Below, piece after piece: positions 42,101-55,600 of a DNA stretch of 64,000 bases. Below the pieces are notes generated by a model, which worked only from the letters and a program-made list of their open reading frames with translations, was not told the DNA's origin and did not search any database. The stretch is from the NCBI GenBank assembly GCA_025617745.1, contig CM046870.1, positions 10,220,410 through 10,284,409 of the forward strand, in the 5' to 3' direction. Positions within the stretch are counted from its first letter, which is position 1; each line of letters starts with the position of its first letter. The position numbers and the translations under genes were made by a program. The DNA is from Heliocidaris erythrogramma (taxonomy: Eukaryota > Echinodermata > Echinoidea > Camarodonta > Echinometridae).

Positions 42101-45100
42101 ATTTTCGATTTTACTATCTTTACAATTAATTAGAACCTGAATAAAGAACATTTAATCTTTCCTCCGACCAAAAAGCTAGCAAAAAGTTGTATTTTCGATT
42201 TTACTATCTTTACGATTAATTAGAACCTGAATTAGAACTGCTATTACAATTCCGCAGTATGAAATATATATTCAGTAATATAAATGTAATTTTTACTACT
42301 ACTACTACTACTGCTACTACTTTTACAACAAATACTACTTCTACTATCATTATTATCATGATTGTCCCTATCCATCAAAACGCTCGTTTTGTAAAACAGG
42401 ACGGTGTTCTTACGTTATGGTTACTGACGCGTGTTCTCCGAATTCTGTGGAGACTTTCCGAGTTGAGATCGAGAGTTTAGACTGCGGGGAGGATGCCGTG
42501 GCGTGTACAAAGGCACTTCACATCACATTTCCCGGCGTCACAGTGGATCTCATACGTGGATCAGAACCTGTCATAACACCCAATATTTCTGATATATGCC
42601 CGAGGAATATAGGAGGAATTTACACCATGGTGCGATATGAAGGCACGTATGGAAACAACACCATTTATTACTACTAGTACTACAATCACATTTCCTCTCC
42701 CTTTCCCTTTTCCCTTTTTGCCATTCAATTGATCCCTCACCGCAGGGACACCACAATACAGGAGTACGTTGATTATAACGTCTTAGACTCAAAGGCCCGT
42801 GTTCTGAACTCCGGTTTAACTTTAATAAACCAAGGTTTAAATGTGTGGTTTAGTTATGGTCAGCCAAATGTGACACAAATATCTAACAGTAGATATTAAA
42901 TTTATCAGTATTTTTGGTACTCAAACTATTAAACACTGTCTGGAAATGATAAGTACAATATTTTTCTTGACTGTTAAAGCATGAGACCAGAATCCAGTAA
43001 ACATAAAGACATACATTATAAACAAAGATTTGACATTTCTGGCTACCCATAGTTAAACCACATATTTAGACCATGGTTTAAGTTAAACCGGAGTTCAGAA
43101 TACGGGTCAAAGGAAACAGATAGATCTATAGTCTGTATCTGCAATCATTATACATCTAACCGTACGTTATCAAGCAGGAACGGTAGGCCAAAACCTTTTC
43201 GTCAATTTGTCTACATAAATGGAAATACTGGAAAGTTAAGAAAAAAACCCAAAATAAAACAAAATTAAATAAAAAAAAAACAACAGCAAACAAAACAAAA
43301 CACATTACGTGTAAGCTCGTGAGTCAGGGTAAGTTTGACGGGCACTGTTGTGGGTGCCTAGATGACAATGCAAAGTTCATTCTAAATGGTCCTTTTCGGT
43401 GACCACCTGTTTCGTGTTCATTTCGACAACCATTGGGGTGAGCGCGTGGTTTATATTCAACCTATGTGAATTCAATCTTTTTATATTTTCTATTTATATT
43501 TTCTTAGGAGTGTATTTGCTAAAATCCTACAATTTTCATTTCATTTCTCATCAGGCTTAGCGATCCAGTGGGATGGGAGGAACATGGTCATGATAACCGT
43601 AGAGGAGCGTTTCAAGGGTAAACTGTGTGGTTTATGTGGCAACTTTGACGGTCGATCGGATGATGACTTTTTGAAACAACAAGGAGATACTACTCGAGGT
43701 GACGTATGATAAAGGGATATCCAACCTTCATGGTAAATGGTTCCGAAATGAAGGATAAAAATCAGATAAGCTGATTGATTCGGTAATTTCACTATGCTGT
43801 AGCAGCGGACAGCTCTCCAATTTTGTTCCAACAGACGAAATGACTAAAATGTCATTTATTTTACAAAAATGTATAGTTGATTTTTTTTTTTCCTTTTTGG
43901 AGGACATATTACAAGGTGTAACCTTTATATATTTTTAGTACTGCCCCGAGGGAAAAGGTGTTTAGTAGAGAACAGGAATAATAAATATTTTGTGTACGAC
44001 ATACGGGGAAGTTGACGGTGAATACGTCACGATCAACTGGTCAAATTGCCAATATGAGATTCACATAAAGTTAGTGATATTGTTTTCAAAATTTCATAAC
44101 TTTCTTATTATAAGTCCGACTTTTTTCAAACTGTCTTCTTCGCGCTTCCCTTGCTTTTCTACTTTTACACATATAAAACTTATTTCAAAGGTTGAATTAT
44201 GTCTACCGGATAATATTTAAAGCTGTTGATCAACCGGTTGCTTACCGACAATTATATACTTGCTATCTGGTAGTGCTTTCCTAGCAGTTATGTAAATTAA
44301 AATAACCAGCACTTTATGTTAATAATAGTTTCTGTTCACTTTCTTAAGTTCACTGCGAAACCCAGAGCAAATTATATTAGATGGATGAGTAGAAAAAGCA
44401 AAAAAAAAATTCACACGCTGTGTCCATCTTTGTTGCATCACCTTTTTGCTTTTGATGGTAAGAAATTTTATAAAGGAGAATAAGCCTTATAATCCTTAAA
44501 TTGGCAATACATTGAGAGGTCTTAATACCTTTTTTAAAACTAGGATTGGCCATTTTTCGACAAGGGTACTAACCATGTATTTTTTTTTCAAAGACATTAC
44601 ATCTTACTAAAATCATGTAACCCTAAATGCTAAAAAATATTGTTGCCAATTTTGAAAAACACAATGTGATCAATATAGCCCTTAAATAATTCTTGTCACG
44701 AAAGGGTTAAAGTACTCGAGTGTTTTTTATAAACATATATATATATATAATTGTAAGGAAATAACATATTATCCAACAGCTTTGCAACTATCGTGGAAAT
44801 AAATACAATGTGAAAGGAAATGAGAGAATATTGGTTGCGTAACTTAAATCAAAGGTCCCCAGAGCTGTCCTCCCTTTTTGATTTTTTTTGCATTTTTTGT
44901 AAAGGTTGGCTTAGAACGCCAATGCCTTATCCACTAGATCACGGAGACGGGTCAATGGTTTCGGCTACACCAGATTCAATTGACCAACAGATTGACAAAT
45001 CTTCAACCTTATTCATTAATTCCTTTGTAGGGGGCAGGTGAGTTTTGAACAAACACAAGCCGCATGCCTCATGGCGAACTTTGATTTAAGTTACGCAACC

Positions 45101-45217
45101 ATTATTCTTTCATTTCCTTTTACATATATATATATATATAGAGGCAACAAAATGAGTACATCTTTAGACGTAGCTGTTGGTACCACGCTTTTGTGAGAGT
45201 GTGAGCCAATTGTTGCT

Positions 45218-45257
<40 letters not shown>

Positions 45258-45369
45258 TGTAAGGATTCCCGGCGGAGACATTTTTTCAGCCTTTGCAAAA
45301 ATTTCAAAAAGGTAGGACAGCTCTGGGGAACTTTGATTGAGCTACGCAACGTTATTCTCGCAATTTCTT

Positions 45370-45404
<35 letters not shown>

Positions 45405-48400
45405 TATACGCACACACACACACACACACACACACACCGCCAAGGAAAAGTAAACTGGCATAATCATGTAACACTCATAGAAGAAGAACGCAAGGGCCTT
45501 TGTTGATGGCATGAGGCACCTGTTTCTTTTCACCGGTTTTGATTTATTTACACATGAAGTGTTTTTCATTTTGCCATGGTCGTTTTTAAAGGAGAATTAA
45601 CCCCTGAGTACAAATTTACTTATATTGAAAGGTGTAGTATATTCCTACTTATTGGCCTAAATCATTTTCCAATAAGATATCAGAAAAGGGTATAATAAAG
45701 ATATTCCAACACCCGGTATCGTCTACTACTCATTTGCATGGGGGCTGCCATTTTCTTGCTGATTTGGATTTGTACATGAACCATTGAGAAATGTTCCGGT
45801 CAGGAAGATATTTTGAATCCAAGACCTAAATTGATTTTCTTCATTACCTAAAATCCCATATGTGACGAAAAATATAAAGTGGGTGTTTACATGATTTATA
45901 AAAATTAAATCTTTATAATGATACTTTTAAATTGTCTGGTTTTGCTTAACAAAAATCTATTTTCTTGGGTTTGCCAAACAGAGCAGAGCATAATATATGC
46001 AGCATGCATTCTGACTTTTCAAGTCCCATTATCCGAAAGCAGGTGAATGCATAGTTTGCCGCTATAGATGCTCAGGGAAGAAGCATCCATAAAATTTGAA
46101 TTAATTTGCTCCGTCCATTGCGTCACAGTATCTAGAAAATAGATTTATATTAAGCGAATATCGATTTTCAACAGAAATATATAAGGAAATCTTCAGTTTA
46201 AAAATAAATTGACATATCTATTCTATATTTTAAATCTCAAATGGGTTTTTAATTTTGAAAAAGGCAATTGGGCATTTGGATTAAGAAAATCTTCTTGTAC
46301 ACATAAAAAAAATGGCAGCCCCCATGTATTGCTAGCAGACGATACATATTGCTAGCAGATGATAAATTTTGCTCAGAAAATCTTGATTCGTATCGATCTC
46401 GTATATTTTGACGCGAAGCCATATAGTCTAACAAGTAGGAATAAATAACACCTTTGAACACTATCGTCTTTATTGTTTGAGGTTAATTCTCCTTTAACGC
46501 TTAAAGGTTAAAACCACACCCCGAAATAAACAAACAAACAAACAACCCACCCCCCACCAAAAAAAAAAAAGGCCAAAACCAAATTAAAAATAGATGTGAC
46601 ATTCCCGTATGTTCAAAATCAGTCCAATTATTCTGAATAACATTTTTGTCGATACTAAATTTCAGATGTGAATGAATTTGTGGATAGCTGGGCCACCCGA
46701 GAATGTCTGCCAGCCAAGGACATGGCTCCTGAATGCCTGAATGAAATTGAGCGAGTTCGACGACCATGGGCGGAGAGTAAATGTGAAATAATCAATTCCG
46801 ACATTTTCGCCGAATGCCATGGATATGTAAGTGTCTGTACAAGTGACCCGACATTTGCTCCCATCACTTTTGTTCTGGGCTTTACATCGTCAAAGATACA
46901 GTCCTAGGGTTAGGGTTGTAATTTTATTTTCGGTTAGGTTTAGGATTAGGTTGATGTTTTATAATGTTTGGTCCAGGGTTGATATCTGGGGAGCGTTTCA
47001 TCAAGCGTTTTGTCAGTGATTTTTACAGACAAATTTGCTCTCAGCTAGTCAGATGCAAGGATTTCAGTAGCTTATAACAGTTGTCGGTGGAAATCACTGA
47101 CAAAACGCTCGATGAAACGCTCCCCTAGAATCCGGTCAGAGTAGGAAGTTGACCCGCAGAGCAATAGACCTGTTCTCAAATATATTCAAATTGTATGCAT
47201 ACTTTTAAAACAAAGGTTCCTGTTAAACTGAAAGCTTGTCAGAGGCTTATCAGACATAGCAACAATTAATATATGCAAATCTGATTCAAAGTACTGTAGT
47301 TAATTCATTAACAACAGGTTAACTATTTCAGTGCCAATGTCACGTTTATGTGACAGATAGACTTGTCACTTTCATTCACCAGTTGCTCGAACACAGGAAA
47401 GGTATATGGTGGCCAATGTATATCAGTTTGAGCATAAATCAAGCATTGTAAATATATGGTTATAGTTATATGCTACCATAGACATTTTCAGAGAAAATTG
47501 CATTTTTTAAAAGAGATATTACCTTTTTATTTCAACAATAAACAATAGTAACCAGATGAGAAACCCCAAATTAGTATACACAAAAGAAACTCACATGTAA
47601 TTTTCAATAATTCTTATGCATAAAGTTGGGTAAAGTAATAATGTTTAGTATCATAAGAAATGGTAATTAATTTCCTACAAGCTTTATACACAATATGTTG
47701 TGAAATATTAGATGGTTAATGAAGTGCAGACATTTGAAAAGTAAGCATTGATCACATTTTGATAAAATTTTGAAGAGAGCTAAACCCCTTAAATGGCACA
47801 GTAAGAGTTAATGGAATACCTCGTTACTAGGTCCCCAGGAAAGCAACATCCATACATTTGAATATTATTTGTCAACAGGTCTATTGCTGTGTGTGTGTGT
47901 GTGTGTGTAATTGGGTTTTTACAGACGTGTATCAATCAGATATGATTATTTACGTCTGGGACCGACCTTTAACGTCACCATCCGAAAGACGTGACTCAGT
48001 CTCGAACCTGGGTCCGCTGAATCAGTTTATAACTTCCACTGGTAGCTGGATTACAGGCGCACGCCACAACGCCCAGTAGGTCTATTGCTGCCAGAGTATA
48101 ATTAGTATATGTTCTACTAGGTGTTAAAAAAAAACAGTGGACACTTTTGATCATTAATAACTAAGAAATTATACAACGTATCAGACAGATGCTTTTACAT
48201 TGTAAAGTTGGAGGATGTAAAATTTATCGGTAGCCAGTTTCATATTTTTTTTTAAAAATACTTTCTTAGAATACTGATCTGAATATTTGATTAGATTTTT
48301 CACTTTTTAGAAAATCAAGGCCACAAAATCTCTGTGTATCAGTCTTTGATTCAGAACACAGCATAAACTGCTGCCATTGTGCAATGCAGCTGAAATTCCA

Positions 48401-49427
48401 GAACACCCTTTTAACCCAGAGTCATGAATCATTTAATGACACTGGAAGCAAACATTTTTGCAGAATGGCAACTGCAACACAAAGCAATTGATGTGTTCTT
48501 AATTAATTACTGACAGATACAGATTTTGTGGCCTTGATTTTTAGAAAAAGTGAAAATCTAATTAAATATTCAGAGCAATATTTTTAGAAAAGTATTCAGA
48601 GAATGTAATAAATCTTGCTCCCAATAAATTTTACATGTAAAACCTCAGTCTGATACGAATTATAATTTTTGAGTTATCAAGGCCATTGTGTTTTTTAACC
48701 GAGTGTTAGTTTTCTCCAAAACGTACCCTTTTTATTTTTTCATCGGGAAACATACGGAAACTTGATTATTAGAATCAGATGTGTATCAATATTCCCACGT
48801 CCAGATATTCATATTCCCTCCCCTTTGCCTTGTCTAATTTAAAGAGATGTAATTTTAACCCACTGACTTCTGAATTCTCTCACTCCCATAGGCTTAATGT
48901 TGGTACCACCCGGTTCCCGTAGACAGCGGGTTCATTTTGTTAACAGTGGATGGGATTCATATTTACATTGTATATGGTATCCGATTATCCCCCACGCTCT
49001 TTCGAATAAAATAATGAAAACGTTTGAAATATGGAAATGTATACAGGCTCGCATTCATATAGGTTAACTTTTAAAATCTTTCTCGGTCCACTGATTACTG
49101 TGTCAAACAGTCCAAACATCAACTAAGAACGCCTTAATTCTTCTCAATAAAACCTGTTAAGTTAATACGCTGTTATGAATACCGACCGTTGTGTTTCTTT
49201 ATACTCGACAGGTAAGCCCTACGCCGTTTTATGAGCACTGTGTCCAAGACAGCATCAAGTGTTATCGTGGTGATGATTGCGAATGTGTGTGTGATGCTCT
49301 GTCTGCTTACGCTCAAAAGTGTATTGAGAAAGGGTTCTGCGTCGATTGGCGGTCTGACGACTTGTGCCGTGAGTTGATTTAACCAATTCTTTATGACATA
49401 CTACTACAACACAACAAGAACTACTAT

Positions 49428-49465
<38 letters not shown>

Positions 49466-49584
49466 TTTCTACTTGTACTATTGCTACTACTACTACTACT
49501 ACTTATTTATTTATTATTTATTCATGTTTTATTTAAAATAGAGGGTAGGTACATTCAGTTAAAAAACTGCTTTACAAGCACGCC

Positions 49585-49620
<36 letters not shown>

Positions 49621-52600
49621 TTACTACTACTATTGTTGCTAATAGTGGTGTGGCATCGCGACAAAATATGCCTCAATTGTGCATTTTGTGATAAAAGCAC
49701 CACATTTAGCACGCAGGTTCGATTTCGGCCCAAGGTGGCCGTGGGGGGCCATCTTTAAAAATGGCCACCATCGGGGCACTCTTCATTTAAACACTGTCCA
49801 AAATCACAAGGAAAAGGTCAATCTGAAGTAAAATGATACGTATAATTAAAATTTCAATGTTTCGGCGCCGAAATATTTCAGAAAAAAAGATTTAGGTGCC
49901 CAGTTTAAGAAAAACAAGCCATTTTCATTCATTTCAAAAAATATAGAAACACCAAATTTGGCATGTTCTAGAAATATGCATCATAATACAAATTTAGATG
50001 TAGAGACATGTAAAATTCCGGCGCTGAGGGACGTGGCAGGCATCTTTCAAAATGGTCGCCATCGAAGCACCTTTACATACAAGCACATCCTAAAATCAAT
50101 AATTTTTATATTGTATGATTTGGGGGAAAATTTGTTACTCAAATTTCAGATTTGGATGTTTCGTTGCTGAAATATTTTAGGAGAAGTGGAGTATATGACC
50201 ATTTTACATATTAGGTCCCGCATGCCCGTATTCTGAACTCCGGTTTAAAAACTTAAACCCCAGTTTACCCCAGTAAAACCAGAGTTTGATTAAAACTAAC
50301 TTCAACCGAAATTCCAGTCTACATTTCTATACAAAGTTAAACCACACTAGACTTGAGTTTTTGTGATCAGAATGTGTTTAGACTGGGTTGAAACCACAAT
50401 TAGACCGTACTTTAAGTAAAACCTGAGTTTAGAATATGGCCATATTGTTCAAAATAGCCATAACATTTATTGCATTTTGTATTTAAAGTGACAGTAAACT
50501 GAGGTTCATAAATAGCGCCATCTTTCAACAGGATTTGATAAGTGTCTGTGCCTCTCATTTTCCCATCATGCCCCATTCTAATTTGTAAAAGCTTAGATTG
50601 TACCTGCACACAATTTTCACAGTGCCAAGTCAAAATAGTTTTAAATATTTAATTTGCCTATAAAAAAGCTTTTTGTCGAAATGCAATTAATTTTCAAATT
50701 ATAATGCTAATTTAGCAATCACTGTAAAATGGCGCTGTTCAAGTTCTCCCAGTTCAATGCCATTTTAAAACACCAAAACTGGCACATAATAATATAGATA
50801 TAACTATGATAAGCGCATTTGCATGTTGAGACATTTCGGGTTCTGCCTTTCAAAGCTTTATTTGCCACTTTTTAAATCGACCGTCATCGGGCACCTATAC
50901 AAATACACTTTAAATTTAGTTAATAGTTGTTGATTTCGCAGTAGTTTGATATCTAGAATTCGGCTATACTATTTACTGGTAAGTGGACTGGGTGTCCACT
51001 TCACACGAAAAAGGGTCATATTAAGTTTAAATAAGAGTCCGAATTCATGTAGGGATAGGCCTATACAATTTTAAATCAATTAAACGGAATTATATGTACA
51101 CATAAATTATAAGTCTGAAATGTATTGCCAAAATTTGAGGTTTAGATAAAAGTGTATTTTGAAGTAATTCATAAAAAAATATTGCAACATAACGTATTTA
51201 ACGATAAAATATCAACTTCTACACTCTTCATGCACTTTACTATTACATATTTACATAATAAATCCTCATCAAATTCAAGGGCAGCCACCTTTCCAAACAA
51301 ACGCAAGCAATGCAGATCTCACGAAAGTAGTCCATAGAACTAAACATTGAAATATGATCTATCCCAGCATATATCATTTATTTACCCTTCATACATTAAA
51401 AAGGTTGACATTATGCTTTAAAACTTTGAAAGCGATTTATTCAAAACTAACTTTCTTTTAGTTACGCGCTCATCCGTCACTTCGTGAAAATAGTAACAAA
51501 ATTTTGTGCCTTTATCACAATAACCATTGATATAGTTAAGGGGCTAATTTGGGGAAATTAATGAAAAATGCCCCTTTTCATAAAATGGGCTCCTAAACCA
51601 TTTTCCCGAAAAATTATCTCAGCTCCGAAACATCAAAATATGAACTCTATGTATCGACGTATGTTCCTCCAAATCTTATATTTGGTAATTTATATTAGGC
51701 TGTGCTTGTATGCAAAGGTGATTTGATGGGCAGCCATTTCGAGAGAAAAAAAAGACCGCTATGGCCCTCAGGACCGGAATCTGACATGTCTCCACATCTT
51801 AATTCCAATATGATACATACTTCTACAAATCTGCAAAGTTTGGTGTTTGGGGGTTATTTTGAAAATTAATGAAAATGGCCCTTCTTTCTTGAAATTAGCA
51901 CATAAAAATCCATTTACTGAAATATTTCGGGCGCAAAACATTAAAATTTGGATTCTATGTATCAATTTACCCCAATTGACTTTTCACTAGCGAATTTGGA
52001 CAGTGTTCAAATGAAAAGTACCCTGATGGCAGCCATTTTGAAAGATGGCCGCCACTGCCCTCTCCAGCAGAATCTTAGATGTCTTCACATCTAAATTTGT
52101 ACATGATACATATTTCCACCAACATGCCAGATTTGGTGCTTCTGTCACAAAATGCATCAAGTTTGGGGGCTTATTCGGAAATGACCCTTTTTTCTTAAAA
52201 TGGGCACCTAAACTACTTTTCCTAAATCATTTTGGCCCCGAAACTTTAAAATTTTAATTCTATATATCAATTCACCTCAAATTGACTTTCATTAGCGATT
52301 TTAGACAGTATTCAAATCAAAGGTGCCCTGATGGCGGCCATTTTTTTGTTAAAGATGGCCCCCAGGGCCACCATTGGCAGAAATTGAGATGTGTCTACAT
52401 CTAAATTTGCTTATAATACATATATCTATCTGTGTGGCAAGTTCGGTGCTTTTATCACAAAATGCATATTTGATCAGCTATGGCGCTCCACTAATAATAG
52501 TAGTAGTGTTGTAATAATAATTATTATTATTATAACAGCACCAACAATAATAATAATAATGAATATAATATTAATAATCATGATAATATGTACTTATTTT

Positions 52601-55600
52601 CCCATGGTAGCCTCATCTGAGAGATACTGAGTAGCTTGCGATTAATAGTTTTACCCCCATCAACGCCAGGTTCCCATTTAATACACGTAGGTCAAGAGGG
52701 ACAAAAAAATGTGGGTAAAACACCTTGTCCAAGGATGTAAAGCAGCGAGGATCAAACCCAGGACCTCTCCTATAAGAGATAAGAGTCTTTCCCCATTATA
52801 CCACATTGTTCCTAGTATATTATATAACCTCCTGCATCTTAGACACCCACTACAAAGCCACAAACTACTCGGCTTACTAAATACTCTGTTTGGACAGTGT
52901 TTGGGTTGTTTTAACCCCTTTGTTTTTGTCAATGCTATTCATGACCTTCAGGTAAGAAAACCTATTTGTCATGTCGAACAGATCACCCTGATCTATGTTG
53001 TTCTATTCGAGATCATAGGGCTGCTTGAAGAAGAGAAAGATTTGATAGGTCTTTGAGAATCCAGATGCAGAAATAATATATTTCAATCATATGCACGAAC
53101 GTAACAAATCTTTGCTTTTTCTTCCTGTCTTAAATGTTATAGCTGTACCCTGCCCATGTGATGAAAACAGGCAGTACTATGCCTGCCATACAAGTTGCCC
53201 AGCCCTTTGCAGTGACTGTGCTTATAAATATAATTGCACAACACCCAAGGTGGAAGGTTGTTTCTGCACAGAAGATATGGCCGAATTCAACAACACTTGT
53301 ATTCCCAGCGGTGAATGCAAAAAACCACGCACCACCCTGCCCCCTACTACTACTCCTCCTACTACTCAACCACCGACTACCCAACCACCAACTATTCAGC
53401 CACCTACTACTCAGCCACCTACGACCCTACCACCTACCACTCAGCCACCTACTACTCAACCACCGTCTACCCAACCACCTACTACTCAGCCACCGACGAC
53501 CCAACCACCTACTACTCAACCACCTACTACTCAGCCACCTACCACTCAACCACCAACAACCCAACCTCCTACTACTCAGCCACCTACTACTCAGCCACCG
53601 TCTACCCAACCACCTACTACTCAGCCACCGACGACCCAACCACCTACTACTCAGCAACCTACTACTCAGCCACCTACGACCCAACCACGTACTACTCAAC
53701 CACCTACTACTCAGCCACCTACCACTCAACCACCAACAACCCAACCTCCTACTACTCAGCCACCTACTACTCAGCCACGGTCTACCCAACCACCTACTAC
53801 TCAGCCACCGACGACCCAACCACCTACTACTCAGCCACCTACTACTCAGCCACCTACGACCCAACCACCTACTACTCAGCCACCTACTACTCAGCCACCT
53901 ACGACCCAACCACCTACTACTCAACCACCTACTACTCAGCCACCTATTACTCAGCCACCAACGACCCAACCTCCTACTACTAAGCCACCTACAACCCAAC
54001 ATCCTACCACTCAACCACCTACTACTCAGCCACCTACGACCCAACCACCTACTACTCAACCACCTACTACTCAGCCACCTACCACTCAACCACCAACAAC
54101 CCAACCTCCTACTACTCAGCCACCTACTACTCAGCCACCGTCTACCCAACCACCTACTACTCAGCCACCGACGACCCAACCACCTACTACTCAGCCACCT
54201 ACTACTCAGCCACCTACGACCCAACCACCTACTACTCAACCACCTACTACTCAGCCACCTATTACTCAGCCACCAACGACCCAACCTCCTACTACTAAGC
54301 CACCTACAACCCAACCTCTTACCACGCAACCACCTACTACTCAGCCACCGTCTACCCAACCACCTACTACTCAGCCACCGACGACCCAACCACCTACTAC
54401 TCAGCCACCTACTACTCAGCCGCCTACGACCCAACCACCTACTACTCAACCACCTACTACTCAGCCACCTACCACTCAACAACCAACAACCCAACCTCCT
54501 ACTACTCAACCACCTACTACTCAGCCACCGTCTACTCAGCCACCTACTACTCAGCCACCTACGACCCAACCACCTACTACTCAGCCACCTACTACTCAGC
54601 CACCTACGACCCAACCACCTACTACTCAACCACCTACTACTCAGCCACCTATTACTCAGCCACCAACGACCCAACCTCCTACTACTAAGCCACCTACAAC
54701 CCAACCTCCTACTACTCAGCCACCTACTACTCAGCCACCGTCTACCCAACCACCTACTACTCAGCCACCGACGACCCAACCACCTACTACTCAGCCACCT
54801 ACTACTCAGCCACCGACGACCCAACCACCTACTACTCAGCCACCTACTACTCAGCCACCTACGACCCAACCACCTACTACTCAACCACCTACTACTCAGC
54901 CACCTACCACTCAACCACCAACAACCCAACCTCCTACTACTCAGCCACCTACTACTCAGCCACCGTCTACTCAGCCACCTACTACTCAGCCACCTACGAC
55001 CCAACCACCTACTACTCAGCCACCTACTACTCAGCCACCTACGACCCAACCACCTACTACTCAACCACCTACTACTCAGCCACCTATTACTCAGCCACCA
55101 ACGACCCAACCTCCTACTACTAAGCCACCTACAACCCAACCTCTTACCACGCAACCACCTACTACTCAGCCACCGTCTACCCAACCACCTACTACTCAGC
55201 CACCGACGACCCAACCACCTACTACTCAGCCACCTACTACTCAGCCGCCTACGACCCAACCACCTACTACTCAACCACCTACTACTCAGCCACCTACCAC
55301 TCAACAACCAACAACCCAACCTCCTACTACTCAGCCACCTACTACTCAGCCACCGTCTACCCAACCACCTACTACTCAGCCACCGACGACCCAACCACCT
55401 ACTCCTCAGCCACCCACGACCCAACCACCTACTACTCAGCCACCTACTACTCAGCCACCTACGACCCAACCACCTACTACTCAACCACCTACTACTCAGC
55501 CACCTATTACTCAGCCACCAACGACCCAACCTCCTACCACTCAACCACCAACAACCCAACCTCCTACTACTCAGCCACCTACTACTCAGCCACCGTCTAC

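Noticed and set aside
42643-42652. GT donor (AC|gtatgg) for exon 18
   Set aside because: It leaves phase 2, and no acceptor near exon 19 restores the conserved GLAIQWDG reading.
46900-46960. Telomere-like ttagggtt motif
   Set aside because: Only two or three degenerate copies, not an array.
47890-48077. Human Alu contamination
   Set aside because: Only about the first 35 bases resemble Alu/7SL. The rest differs, the tail is (AC)n and the flanking duplication is local sequence.
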